DNA of 48,691 nt from Bacteroidales bacterium UBA4284 (GTDB taxonomy: Bacteria > Bacteroidota > Bacteroidia > Bacteroidales > UBA932), in assembly GCA_002395925.1 (NCBI GenBank), contig DGVM01000201.1:1487-50177 (forward strand), read 5' to 3'. The notes beneath the pieces are model-generated. The model was not told where the DNA came from, made no database searches, and worked only from the letters and a program-made list of their open reading frames with translations. Position 1 is the stretch's first letter. Every line of letters begins with the position of its first letter. Shown in pieces: positions 24,892 to 35,082 of this stretch. The translations under genes were made by a program, and so were the position numbers.

Positions 24892-26598
24892 ATGAAAAGA
24901 TTTATATTGTCCCTGATTTGCTGTGCCGCTGCTCTCGGTGCAATAGCCCGGCCCAACGAACTGCACATCGTCACCACCGGAGACGTACACGGGCGCTATT
25001 TCGACCGCCCCTACATCGATGGCGAACCGGTCCGGCACAGTCTGATGAGCGTCAAGCATTACGTTGACAGCCTGCGTGCGCGGGTGGGGTCCGACAATGT
25101 GCTCCTGCTCGACTGTGGCGACTTCCTTCAGGGCGACAATGCCTCGTATTACTACAATTACGTGGCGACGGGGGAGCCGCATATTTTCCCCCGTCTGGTG
25201 AGCTACATGGGGTACGACGCATGCGCCCTCGGAAATCACGATATAGAGACGGGGCACGCGGTGTACGACCGTTTAGTTCCGCAGATGCAGAAGGCCGGCA
25301 TTCCCTGGCTCGCCGGCAACGCCCTCAAGAGCGACGGAGAGAGTTACTTCCAGGAGTACACCATCGTGCGCAAGAACGGCCGCAAAATACTCATTCTCGG
25401 CTACAATAATCCCAATATCGACCAGTGGCTGTCGGAAGAGGTCTGGAGCGGCATGCGCCACGTGTCCCTGATTCCTTTCCTGCAGCAGCGGGTAGATAAG
25501 TTCAGGGCTCTCACCAAGCCCGACGCCGTGGTTGTGCTGATGCATTCCGGCACGGGCAAAGGAGATGGTTCATCCCTTGAGAATCAAGGCATTGATGTAT
25601 TCAACTCGATAAAAGGTGTAGATGTTCTCGTATGTGCCCACGACCATAGTCCTGCATGCCGCGTCAAGAAGGAATGTGTGCTTGTCAACGGCGGCGACCG
25701 CTGCAAGAGGGTAGGGCATGCCGTGCTCCGTTTCAACGGCCGCAAGGTGGTGAGCCGCAAAGCCGAAATCGTACCTCTCAAGGCCGGTCTGACCGACCCG
25801 GAGATGGTTGCGGCGTTCGATAAGGACTATCGCAAGGTAAAATCCTTTACCCTCAGGAAGGTAGGGTCGCTGGCGATGCCACTCCGTACGCGCGATGCCT
25901 ACAGCGGCATGAACGATTACATAGATTTCCTGCAGACGGTGCAGCTGAAGGCGACCGGAGCCGACATTTCCCTTGCAGCGCCGCTTTCGTTCGACAGTAC
26001 GGTAGAGGCCGGAGATGTGGTCTTCAACGATATGTTCAAGATCTATCCTTTCGAAAACCAGCTGTATGTCCTGGAGATGACGGGTCAGGAAGTGCGCGAC
26101 CTGCTTGAGTATTCTTACGACCGTTGGATCCAGACTCCGGGGCGTCATGTCCTCAAAATAGAAGAAAAACCGGATCCCCGTACAGGGGCGACTCGCTGGT
26201 CTTTCCTTAACCGCGCCTACAACTTCGACTCCGCCGCCGGCATCAACTACAGCGTCGATGTTACGAAGCCGTCAGGCAAACGCGTGACCATCGAGTCCAT
26301 GGCGGACGGCAGGCCATTTGACCTGCAGGCAAAGTATAAGGTCGCCATGACTTCCTACAGGGCCAACGGAGGCGGCGGCCTGCTCACCGACGGCGCCCGT
26401 ATCCCTCATGGTCAACTGGCAGGGAGGGTGGTGTCCAAATATCCCGAGGTGCGCGACCTTATCTATCTCTTCATCAAGGAGAAAGGCAGGGTGGACTCCT
26501 CGCTTGTGACCGATCGCGACACTCTTGGCGAGTGGCATTTCGTTCCTGAGATTGTCGTACGTCCATTGATGGAGAAGGATATGCGTCTAGTGTTTTAA
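24892..26598 (+). CDS. Secreted 5'-nucleotidase / 2',3'-cyclic phosphodiesterase (UshA-like)
   Basis: 568 aa. Signal peptide (MKRFILSLICCAAALGAIA). N-terminal calcineurin-like metallophosphatase: IVTTGDVHGRYFD, LLLDCGDFLQGDNASY, ACALGNHDIETG, VVVLMHSGTGKG and VLVCAHDHSPA supply the metal ligands. The C-terminal 5'-nucleotidase domain (from about 325) has DAYSGMNDYIDFLQ, ADISLAAPLSFDS, the substrate-stacking region FENQLYVLEMTG and MTSYRANGGGG. It likely dephosphorylates nucleotides in the periplasm for uptake. The 3' end overlaps the convergent AraC-type gene by 12 nt. Confidence 0.9.
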   Translation: MKRFILSLICCAAALGAIARPNELHIVTTGDVHGRYFDRPYIDGEPVRHSLMSVKHYVDSLRARVGSDNVLLLDCGDFLQGDNASYYYNYVATGEPHIFPRLVSYMGYDACALGNHDIETGHAVYDRLVPQMQKAGIPWLAGNALKSDGESYFQEYTIVRKNGRKILILGYNNPNIDQWLSEEVWSGMRHVSLIPFLQQRVDKFRALTKPDAVVVLMHSGTGKGDGSSLENQGIDVFNSIKGVDVLVCAHDHSPACRVKKECVLVNGGDRCKRVGHAVLRFNGRKVVSRKAEIVPLKAGLTDPEMVAAFDKDYRKVKSFTLRKVGSLAMPLRTRDAYSGMNDYIDFLQTVQLKATGADISLAAPLSFDSTVEAGDVVFNDMFKIYPFENQLYVLEMTGQEVRDLLEYSYDRWIQTPGRHVLKIEEKPDPRTGATRWSFLNRAYNFDSAAGINYSVDVTKPSGKRVTIESMADGRPFDLQAKYKVAMTSYRANGGGGLLTDGARIPHGQLAGRVVSKYPEVRDLIYLFIKEKGRVDSSLVTDRDTLGEWHFVPEIVVRPLMEKDMRLVF

Positions 26599-26997
26599 AC
26601 GCCATTGCGCCGGAGTCATTCCGGTGATTTCGCGGAACTGCCGCTTAAAATTACTTTTGTCGCTTATCCCCACCTCTTCACCGATGAGTGCGGTGGGTAT
26701 GTCTTTTTCTTCCAGAAGACGCCGTTTGGCGTCGTTGATCCTTGTCTCTTTGCGCCACTGCAGGAAGCATTTCCGGTATTTCCGGCGGAAATAGAGCGAC
26801 AAGTCTTCCTTGAGTATCCCCAGAGAATCTGCCACGTGCTGCAGCGAAGCCTCCTCTTTCCAGCCCTTGCGTACTATCCATTGTTCGATAAGGGAGGAAG
26901 AACGTTTGGTGACGCCGTAGGTGCGCTCGGCGGGGAATTTTGCCCGTGCATTGTGCGCAAAGAGCCTCATTAGCGATGTTATTAATTGTAGTTTCAT
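26587..26997 (-). CDS. Small AraC-family DNA-binding protein without sensor domain
   Basis: 136 aa from the ATG at 26997; longer in-frame starts run into the ffh promoter and coding region. The C-terminal 90 residues are an AraC/XylS double helix-turn-helix: SLQHVADSLGILKEDLSLYFRRK, then ALIGEEVGISDKSNFKRQFREITGMTPAQWR. The N-terminal part is short and basic, with no ligand-binding or membrane domain, so it may act constitutively or by level. Targets are unknown; its neighbours are the nucleotidase and ffh. No exact -7 element was found upstream. Confidence 0.8.
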   Translation of the reverse strand: MKLQLITSLMRLFAHNARAKFPAERTYGVTKRSSSLIEQWIVRKGWKEEASLQHVADSLGILKEDLSLYFRRKYRKCFLQWRKETRINDAKRRLLEEKDIPTALIGEEVGISDKSNFKRQFREITGMTPAQWRLKH

Positions 26998-27007
26998 AGA
27001 ATTTTGG

Positions 27008-27015
27008 TAAATTTG
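27008..27015 (+). promoter_or_regulatory. -7 element of ffh (TAAATTTG)
   Basis: Exact TAnnTTTG match, 22 nt before the ATG at 27038. A second, one-mismatch copy (TTAATTTG, 27023-27030) lies 7 nt before the ATG. Confidence 0.55.
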
Positions 27016-27037
27016 TAGGTTATTAATTTGAAAGAAA

Positions 27038-28357
27038 ATGTTCGACAATCTCTCGGAAAGGCTTGAGCGGTCCTTCAAGATTCTGAAGGGCGAAGGTAAG
27101 ATAAGTGAAATTAATATTGCAGAAACACTCAAGGAAATTCGCCGGGCCCTGCTCGACGCCGACGTGAGTTACAAAGTGGCTAAGGAGTTCTGTGACAAAG
27201 TAAAGCAGAAGGCCATAGGCGCCAATGTGCTTACCGCCGTCAAGCCTCAGCAGATGATGGTCAAGATAGTCCATGACGAGCTTGCCGAGTTCATGGGGGC
27301 GGAGCATTCGGAACTCAATCTCCGCAATACTCCCGCCGTCATCCTGGTAGCCGGTCTCAACGGTTCCGGTAAGACGACCCTCTCCGGCAAACTTGCCCTG
27401 CACCTCAAGAGCAAGAAGGGCCGCAAAGTCCTGCTTGCCGCCTGCGATACATTCCGCCCGGCCGCAATCGACCAGCTCAAGACTCTCGGAGAGCAGGTCG
27501 GCGTACCCGTATATAGCGAAGAAGGGGAGAAGGACCCAGTAAAGGTAGCCCGAAACGCTGTCGCAAAGGCCCGCACGGACGGCTACAACGTAGTCATCGT
27601 CGATACCGCAGGCCGCCTTGTCGTGGATCAGGAACTCATGGACGAGATTTCCCTCCTCCACCGTTCCCTCCAGCCCGACGAGACCCTTTTCGTAGTTGAT
27701 GCCATGACCGGCCAGGACGCCGTAGAAAGCGCCAAGGCCTTCAACGAGGCAATCGATTACGACGGAGTGGTCCTTACCAAAATGGACGGCGACACCAGGG
27801 GAGGCGCAGCCCTTTCCATAAAGGCCGTTACCGGCAAGCCCATCAAGTTTGTGAGTACCGGCGAAAAGATGGAGGCGCTGGATATATTCTATCCCGCGCG
27901 TATCGCCGACCGTATCCTCGGCATGGGCGACGTCGTAAGCCTCGTCGAAAAAGCCCAGGAACAATACGACGAAAAGCAGGCCCGCGAGCTGCATAAGAAG
28001 ATTGCCCGCAACCAGTTTACGTTCAACGACTTCTACGACCAGCTCAAACAGGTCCAGAAAATGGGCAGCGTAAAGGATCTGGCCGGCATGCTTCCCGGCA
28101 TGGACAAGGCTCTGAAGGATGTTGATATCCCCGAAGACGCTTTCAAGCCCACCGAGGCCATCATACAGAGCATGACCCCTTACGAGAAAGAGCACCCCGA
28201 GTGCCTCAACGGGTCTCGCCGTCAGCGGATCGCCCGCGGCTCCGGCACTTCGCTTGCCGACGTCAACAAACTCATCAAGCAGTTCGAACAGACCCGCAAG
28301 ATGATGAAGATGGCCATGGACGGCTCCCTCCGCCAGCGCCTCAAGGGCTTCCGTTAG
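27038..28357 (+). CDS. ffh: Signal recognition particle protein Ffh
   Basis: 439 aa SRP54 GTPase that binds signal sequences on the ribosome. N domain at 1-85; G domain with ILVAGLNGSGKTTLSGKLA (G1), DTFRPAAIDQL, VIVDTAGRLVVD (G3), LTKMDGDTRGGAALS (G4) and FVSTGEKMEAL. The methionine-rich M domain ends with RRQRIARGSGTSLADVNKLIKQFEQTRKMMK, which contacts SRP RNA. Normal length. The polysaccharide locus promoter begins just after the stop. Confidence 0.98.
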   Translation: MFDNLSERLERSFKILKGEGKISEINIAETLKEIRRALLDADVSYKVAKEFCDKVKQKAIGANVLTAVKPQQMMVKIVHDELAEFMGAEHSELNLRNTPAVILVAGLNGSGKTTLSGKLALHLKSKKGRKVLLAACDTFRPAAIDQLKTLGEQVGVPVYSEEGEKDPVKVARNAVAKARTDGYNVVIVDTAGRLVVDQELMDEISLLHRSLQPDETLFVVDAMTGQDAVESAKAFNEAIDYDGVVLTKMDGDTRGGAALSIKAVTGKPIKFVSTGEKMEALDIFYPARIADRILGMGDVVSLVEKAQEQYDEKQARELHKKIARNQFTFNDFYDQLKQVQKMGSVKDLAGMLPGMDKALKDVDIPEDAFKPTEAIIQSMTPYEKEHPECLNGSRRQRIARGSGTSLADVNKLIKQFEQTRKMMKMAMDGSLRQRLKGFR

Positions 28358-28360
28358 GAA

Positions 28361-28380
28361 ATAAAGAATATATTCTTTAT
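28361..28380. promoter_or_regulatory. Perfect 20-bp palindrome overlapping the polysaccharide-locus promoter
   Basis: Half-site ATAAAGAATA followed by its exact reverse complement with no spacer, starting 4 nt after the ffh stop. It overlaps the first three bases of the -7 element at 28378-28385. The stem is nearly all A-T, so it is a poor terminator but a plausible binding site for a dimeric regulator. Not seen elsewhere in the window. Confidence 0.45.
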
Positions 28381-28385
28381 ATTTG
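28378..28385 (+). promoter_or_regulatory. -7 element at the head of the polysaccharide locus (TATATTTG)
   Basis: Exact TAnnTTTG match ending 8 nt before the ATG at 28394, predicting a leader of a few nucleotides at most. Confidence 0.6.
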
Positions 28386-28393
28386 TTGATTGT

Positions 28394-29083
28394 ATGGGAT
28401 TGTTCAGTCGCAGCGTCAAGGTTTCCGCATACGGCCTCCTTCAGGGGAGGACCGATTGGCACTGCCATATCCTTCCTGGCGTCGATGACGGCTTCAAGAC
28501 CATGGAAGACTCCCTTGCGGCCCTTGCTGCATACGAGCGTGCCGGCATCAAGGAAGTGTGGCTGACTCCCCATATCATGGAAGACATTCCCAATACCACG
28601 GCGGGCCTCCGTCAGCGCTTTACAGACCTCCAGCTCGCATACGGCGGGCCTCTCAGGCTGCATCTGGCTTCGGAGAACATGATGGACCCCCTCTTCGAAG
28701 AACGCCTCGCCGCTGGAGACCTCCTGCCTCTGAGCGACAAGCGCTTGCTTGTCGAGACATCGTATTTCAACCCTCCGTACGACATGGACGGCCTGATTGC
28801 CGGCGTCAAGTCCAAGGGGTGGTATCCGCTGCTGGCGCATCCGGAAAGGTACATGTATATGGATTTCAAACGCTACGAGGCCCTCAAAGCCGACAGCATT
28901 GAATTCCAGCTCAATATAACATCCCTCATAGGAGCTTACGGCCCCGAGGTCAAAGCCAAGGCCGAGAAACTTCTGCAAGCGGGGATGTACGAATACAGCG
29001 GCACAGACCTTCACCGGCTGAGTTCGCTGGAGCATCTGCTCGATGCAGATGTTCACAAAAAGCTCCTCGCCCTCATACCGTAA
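28394..29083 (+). CDS. PHP-family protein-tyrosine phosphatase (CpsB/YwqE-like)
   Basis: 229 aa. Metal-binding PHP motifs: RTDWHCHILPGVDDG (about 18-32), VWLTPHIMED, LASENMMD, PLLAHPERY and SGTDLHRL. These match the manganese-dependent tyrosine phosphatases that pair with BY-kinases to control capsule assembly. It opens the polysaccharide locus. No BY-kinase gene or domain is found in the window, and the Wzz protein here has no kinase tail, so its phosphoprotein target must lie elsewhere. The role in chain control is inferred from family. Confidence 0.87.
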   Translation: MGLFSRSVKVSAYGLLQGRTDWHCHILPGVDDGFKTMEDSLAALAAYERAGIKEVWLTPHIMEDIPNTTAGLRQRFTDLQLAYGGPLRLHLASENMMDPLFEERLAAGDLLPLSDKRLLVETSYFNPPYDMDGLIAGVKSKGWYPLLAHPERYMYMDFKRYEALKADSIEFQLNITSLIGAYGPEVKAKAEKLLQAGMYEYSGTDLHRLSSLEHLLDADVHKKLLALIP

Positions 29084-29101
29084 GGCAGAGGCAAGGTTAA
29101 C

Positions 29102-29150
29102 GGCCCTTCCGGGGCCTCGACGCCCGCATCCAAGGATGTGACAGGCGAGG
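29102..29150 (+). other. Structured spacer upstream of the export gene
   Basis: Within the 95-nt gap, GGCCC (29102-29106) can pair with GGGCC (29112-29116). Alternatively CCTCG (29115-29119) pairs with CGAGG (29146-29150), enclosing a hairpin CGCATCC/GGATGTG (29125-29140). The two folds share 29115-29116 and exclude each other. No T tract follows. It could be a leader that tunes expression of the SLBB gene. Confidence 0.3.
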
Positions 29151-29178
29151 ACGAAGTCGTAACAAAAAACTATACGAT

Positions 29179-31689
29179 ATGCGTAAAAAATTGATTTTGA
29201 TGCTGACAGCGCTCCTTTTCACCGGCACGCTGTCGATTTATGCCCAGATGTCTGATGAGCAGATCATTACCTACATCACAGAAGGTATTTCCGCCGGCAA
29301 GACGGAGAGACAGATAGGCACTGAGCTAATGGCCAAGGGCGTAACCTCGTCTCAGCTCAGCCGTCTGCTCAAGGCCTACAAAAGCGGAAATCTCAATATT
29401 TCAGACACGAACGTCTTACCCTCCAACAAATTGGGCTCCACCAGCAAAGAGCGCAAATCCACGGTGGACGAAGAGGTCGATCCCGATATGCAGGGCCTCA
29501 ATGCCGCAGCCGAAGGGTCAGTGACGCGCAAGGTCAAAAAAATTTCCGCGGAAGCCGACGGCGAAGAGCTCTCGGATACTCCGGAAGAAGATGTCAATCC
29601 CTTGCTTGACGAAGACGGCAACAAAATCATCTACGGCCACAACATATTCTCCGGCCGTACGCTGTCTTTCGAGCCCAACGTCAACACCGCGACCCCCGAA
29701 GATTACGTACTCGGTCCCGGCGACGAGGTAGTAATTGATATCTGGGGCGTTAACGAGGCCAACAGCGTTTACAAGATCTCTCCCGAGGGGTACATCGTAA
29801 TCCCCCAGGTCGGGCGCATCAGTCTCGGCGGCCTCTCCATCAAGGAAGCATCCGGCAAGCTCAAGAGTTCCCTCGGCAAAATCTACTCATCCCTGCGGAC
29901 CGGCGGTTCCCACATGAGCGTCACGCTCGGCGACCTGCGTTCCATCCAGGTCAACGTACTGGGTGAGGTCAATACCCCCGGAACCTTCAGGCTTTCTTCG
30001 TTCACTACGCTTTTCAATGCCCTTTACAGGGCCGGCGGAGTGACTCCGGTAGGTTCGCTGCGAAACGTCAAGCTGATCCGGGGAGGAGAACAGTACGCGG
30101 TTGTGGATATTTATGATTACCTTTTCAACGGCAAGCTCGAGCTCAACGTTCCCCTCAAAGAGGGCGATGTCATCATCGTTCCGGCTTACAACGCCCTTGT
30201 GAGCATCACCGGCGCCATAAAGCGCCCCATGTTCTACGAGATGAAGGAAGGGGAGCCGGTAGGCAATCTCATCAAGTACGCCGGAGGATTCACTGGCAAT
30301 GCATATCAGGATGAAGTCGGCGTGGAACGCAATGACGGCCGTACAAACAGCATGTACACCGTGAGCTCCGACAAATTCGGGAGTTTTGCCCTTAAAGACT
30401 CAGACGCCGTGCTTGTGAGCGGAAGCGAAGTGGAGGTGTTCTCCAACCGCGTAGAGGTCAAGGGCGCTGTTTACAGACCCGGCAAGTTCGAACTGGGCGG
30501 CGACATACTTACTGTCGGACAGCTCGTCCAGCATGCCGGCGGCGTTATGGAAGACGCATTCCTTGGCCGCGCCCAGATCATCCGCGAGAAGCCGGACCGT
30601 TCCCTGGAACTCGTTTCCGTCCCGCTCAAGGGCATACTCGAAGGCAACGTCGCCGACGTCCTGCTCAAAAAGGGCGACATACTCATTGTCTCGAACATCA
30701 ACGAGATAGATCCCAAGGGCGATATCGTAGTGACGGGATATGTCGCAAATCCCGGGAAGTACCAGTATGCCGAGCATACGACTGTCGAAGACATAATACT
30801 TATGGCGGGCGGCCTTGTCGAAGGCGCTTCTTCCGCCAAGGTCGATATCTCACGCCGAATCGACAATCCCACAAGTACCGAAGCCAACGACACTGTGGCG
30901 GAGGTGTTCTCGGTCTCCATCAAGGACGGCCTCATCGAGGACAACGCCGGTGGCTTCGAGCTCAAGCCGAACGATGTCGTTTCCGTACGCCGCAGCCCTA
31001 CCTACATCGAGCAGCGCAACGTGACCATCACTGGCGAGGTGACCTTCCCCGGACAGTACACCCTGGTGACTAACAACGAACGCGTCTCCGACCTTATCAA
31101 GCGCGCCGGCGGAGCTACTCCCAACGGCAACATACATGGAGCGATGCTCAAGCGCAAGATAAACCAGTACGAGCGCAACGTCCGCATCGCAATGTCGCGT
31201 ATGGTGACCCAGAGTATCTCCAGCAAGGATTCGCTGGATATCAACAAACTCAAGGTATCTGAAGTCTATACTGTCGGTCTGGAACTCGACAAGGCTCTCG
31301 CCAACCCTGGTTCCGACTACGACATGATACTGCGCGACGGCGACGAACTCATTATTCCCGAAAATGCCACTACGGTACGTATCCAGGGCGAAGTCCTGTA
31401 TCCCAATACCGTGCATTACATTTCCGGAAAGCCTATCCGCTATTATGTGAATCAGGCCGGCGGCTACAGCAACAGGGCACGCCGCTCCAAGACTTATGTC
31501 GTTTACATGAACGGAACGGTTTCTGTCGGATCCTGGTCCAAACTGGAACCCGGATGCGAGATTATCGTACCGGCACGTTCCGACAAGGATAAACTCACCA
31601 CCGGTGAATGGCTCGGAATCGGTACGAGCGCCGCTTCCATCACAACCATGGTGGCAACCATCGTCAACCTGTTCAGAAGCAGCAAATAG
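29179..31689 (+). CDS. SLBB-domain polysaccharide export protein (Wza-like, long form)
   Basis: 836 aa with a signal peptide (KKLILMLTALLFTGTLSIYAQ). After a helical N-terminal segment (SDEQIITYITEGISAGKTERQIG) and an acidic linker, a Poly_export domain starts at about 170 (DYVLGPGDEVVIDIWGV, GYIVIPQVGRISLGGL), then at least five SLBB-like repeats (VNVLGEVNTPGTFRLSSF, VSITGAIKRPMFYEM, VEVKGAVYRPGKFELGG, IVVTGYVANPGKYQY, VTITGEVTFPGQYTL, VRIQGEVLYPNTVHY). About twice the length of Wza, as usual in Bacteroidales. A C-terminal hydrophobic stretch may anchor it. It should form the periplasmic/outer-membrane export channel and acts with Wzz, encoded 2 nt downstream. Confidence 0.92.
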   Translation: MRKKLILMLTALLFTGTLSIYAQMSDEQIITYITEGISAGKTERQIGTELMAKGVTSSQLSRLLKAYKSGNLNISDTNVLPSNKLGSTSKERKSTVDEEVDPDMQGLNAAAEGSVTRKVKKISAEADGEELSDTPEEDVNPLLDEDGNKIIYGHNIFSGRTLSFEPNVNTATPEDYVLGPGDEVVIDIWGVNEANSVYKISPEGYIVIPQVGRISLGGLSIKEASGKLKSSLGKIYSSLRTGGSHMSVTLGDLRSIQVNVLGEVNTPGTFRLSSFTTLFNALYRAGGVTPVGSLRNVKLIRGGEQYAVVDIYDYLFNGKLELNVPLKEGDVIIVPAYNALVSITGAIKRPMFYEMKEGEPVGNLIKYAGGFTGNAYQDEVGVERNDGRTNSMYTVSSDKFGSFALKDSDAVLVSGSEVEVFSNRVEVKGAVYRPGKFELGGDILTVGQLVQHAGGVMEDAFLGRAQIIREKPDRSLELVSVPLKGILEGNVADVLLKKGDILIVSNINEIDPKGDIVVTGYVANPGKYQYAEHTTVEDIILMAGGLVEGASSAKVDISRRIDNPTSTEANDTVAEVFSVSIKDGLIEDNAGGFELKPNDVVSVRRSPTYIEQRNVTITGEVTFPGQYTLVTNNERVSDLIKRAGGATPNGNIHGAMLKRKINQYERNVRIAMSRMVTQSISSKDSLDINKLKVSEVYTVGLELDKALANPGSDYDMILRDGDELIIPENATTVRIQGEVLYPNTVHYISGKPIRYYVNQAGGYSNRARRSKTYVVYMNGTVSVGSWSKLEPGCEIIVPARSDKDKLTTGEWLGIGTSAASITTMVATIVNLFRSSK

Positions 31690-31691
31690 TT

Positions 31692-32804
31692 ATGAAAGAA
31701 TTCAATGAATTGGCAGTTCTCGAAGAGATCGATGACAAGTCGGTCGATATTCTGCCTTACGTCCGCAAGGCCATCAAAAACTGGAAGAAGATTCTGCTCT
31801 GGGCAGCCATCGGCGGCGCGGTCGGTGTAGTAATCAGCCTGAGTACGCCGCGCCGATATACTTCCGAGGCCATTATAGCTCCCGAACTCGTCACCCGTGC
31901 CACCGCCGGAGGACTCAGCTCCCTGGCCAGCCTTGCCGGAATCAACATGAACAACATGGCAGTGTCTGACGCCATGCACCCGGACATGTATCCGGAAATA
32001 ATCCATTCGACTGATTTTTATATAAAACTGCTTGATCTTCCCGTCGTTGTGGAGACCCGGGATTCGCTTGTCCACACAGATTTGTATGACTATGTGGTGA
32101 ATTATATCAAGCGCCCGTGGTGGTCCGTAGTGCTGGGTCTGCCCAAGAAAGCCGTCTCCGGCGTCGCTAATCTCATAGCGGGAGATAAAGCCAAGGAAGA
32201 AGAGGGGCATGCGCACATAGATCCCCTCCGTCTTACCAAACAGCAGGCCGGTGTAATCAAATATCTGTCGAAAAGCATCAGGGCCACGGTTGAGCGCAAG
32301 ACCTATGTGCTCAATCTTCAGGTCACACTTCAGGATCCGGTGATTGCCGCACAGGTGGCCAATGCAGCAGTTGAAGACCTCAGGACCTTCATCGTCAACT
32401 ACAGGACCGAGAAACAGCGCGACAACGTAGCGTATTTCAAAAAGATATACGAAGAGACGAAGCGGGACTATACCGATGCGCAGAAGGCATATACGTATTA
32501 CCTTGACACCCATCAGGGACTGGCAACCAAGAGCGCGCAGGTGCGTCAGCAGCAGCTGCAGAGCGAGGCCCAGCTTCGTTTCCAGATGTACAGTCAGACT
32601 GCCCAGAACCTGCTTAACGCAGAAGCAAAAGTCCAGCAGGAATCTCCTGTTCTCGTCATAATACAACCTGGTCGCGCTCCGATTCACGGCAAGCCCTCCA
32701 GAGTCAAGACGACACTGCTTTATGTCATAATCGGCGGCGTCCTCGGAACCGGCTGGGTGCTGTTCCTCATGGACCGCAGGAAGAAGAAAGAAGAAGAAAA
32801 ATAG
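31692..32804 (+). CDS. wzz: Wzz-type chain length determinant protein
   Basis: 370 aa from the ATG at 31692. Membrane helices at about 34-52 (ILLWAAIGGAVGVVISL) and 340-362 (LLYVIIGGVLGTGWVLFLM) flank a large periplasmic region with a coiled coil (about 235-305). The second helix is preceded by a Pro-rich PGRAPIHGKPS segment, typical of Wzz. It sets polymer length together with the Wzy-like protein. The C-terminus is a short Lys/Glu tail with no BY-kinase domain. Confidence 0.9.
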   Translation: MKEFNELAVLEEIDDKSVDILPYVRKAIKNWKKILLWAAIGGAVGVVISLSTPRRYTSEAIIAPELVTRATAGGLSSLASLAGINMNNMAVSDAMHPDMYPEIIHSTDFYIKLLDLPVVVETRDSLVHTDLYDYVVNYIKRPWWSVVLGLPKKAVSGVANLIAGDKAKEEEGHAHIDPLRLTKQQAGVIKYLSKSIRATVERKTYVLNLQVTLQDPVIAAQVANAAVEDLRTFIVNYRTEKQRDNVAYFKKIYEETKRDYTDAQKAYTYYLDTHQGLATKSAQVRQQQLQSEAQLRFQMYSQTAQNLLNAEAKVQQESPVLVIIQPGRAPIHGKPSRVKTTLLYVIIGGVLGTGWVLFLMDRRKKKEEEK

Positions 32805-32810
32805 TCGGCG

Positions 32811-33548
32811 ATGCTGTCTTTTATCGTTCAGGCCCGTTTGGGCTCGACTCGTTTGCCGGGGAAGATCCTGCTGCCTTTCCATGACGGCAAATCTATTTTT
32901 GAACTGATGCTCGATAAACTCAAGAGCATCCCCGGAACCGATTGCATAGTCGCCACCTCCGAATCTCCCGTCAATGATCCGCTCCAGGAGATTTGCAGGA
33001 CGGCCGGAGTCAAGTGTTTCCGCGGCAGCGAGGATGACGTCCTCCAGCGTTTCATAGATGCGGCATGCTTTTATGGTGCCGACAGGATTATCAGGGTCTG
33101 TTCCGACAACCCTTTCCTGAACGTTCCCGCAATCCTTCAGCTCATTGATACGGCAGGAGGGTCCGATGCCGATTACATCGGCTTCGACGTTGACGGGACG
33201 CCCTCCATCAAGACGCATTATGGTTTTTGGACTGAATATGTGACGCTGGATGCTCTCCGCATGGTCAAAGAACTGACCGCAGAGAAAATCTATCATGAGC
33301 ATGTCACCAACTTTATTTATTCTCACCGGGAGGTCTTCAGAACCCAGTGGATTCCGGTTCCCGGGTGCATTCTGGAGCATAAGGACACGAGGCTGACGAT
33401 AGATACTGCGCAGGACTTCGAGACTGCGCGGAGGATTTTCGATGCCGTAGGCGACGACGGTTCTTTCGAGAGCCTGTTCGGGTATCTCGACGTCCATCCC
33501 GAGATACAGCAGTCAATGAAAGTTCAGATACTAAGCAATTCGAAATAA
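32811..33548 (+). CDS. CTP_transf_3 cytidylyltransferase (SpsF-like), probable CMP-nonulosonate synthetase
   Basis: 245 aa GT-A-fold enzyme. IVQARLGSTRLPGKIL (5-20) is the nucleotide-binding loop of the SpsF/NeuA/KdsB superfamily; RVCSDNPFLN carries the acidic metal site and LTIDTAQDFETARRIF is the conserved C-terminal segment. It is followed without a gap by a NeuB-type synthase and then a KdsC-like phosphatase, so I infer activation of the resulting 2-keto acid sugar to its CMP form. SpsF-like proteins of other function exist, so substrate and even CTP use remain to be shown. Confidence 0.8.
   Translation: MLSFIVQARLGSTRLPGKILLPFHDGKSIFELMLDKLKSIPGTDCIVATSESPVNDPLQEICRTAGVKCFRGSEDDVLQRFIDAACFYGADRIIRVCSDNPFLNVPAILQLIDTAGGSDADYIGFDVDGTPSIKTHYGFWTEYVTLDALRMVKELTAEKIYHEHVTNFIYSHREVFRTQWIPVPGCILEHKDTRLTIDTAQDFETARRIFDAVGDDGSFESLFGYLDVHPEIQQSMKVQILSNSK

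Positions 33549-35081
<1,533 letters not shown>

Positions 35082-35082
<1 letters not shown>

Noticed and set aside
28361..28380. The palindrome as terminator of ffh
   Set aside because: The stem has only two G-C pairs and there is no T tract; overlap with the -7 box favours an operator.
27023..29056. Very long minus-strand open frame (about 677 codons) opposite ffh and the phosphatase gene
   Set aside because: It is antisense to two well-supported genes, shows no family motif or signal peptide, and long antisense frames are expected from the GC-rich codon bias here.
29154..29165. AAGTCGTAACAA, identical to a conserved stretch near the 3' end of 16S rRNA
   Set aside because: Only 12 nt match and the flanks are unrelated, so it is most likely chance, not an rRNA fragment.
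31503..33497. Long minus-strand open frame (about 664 codons) opposite the export, wzz and cytidylyltransferase genes
   Set aside because: Same reason: covers three certain genes, composition has no protein-family pattern.
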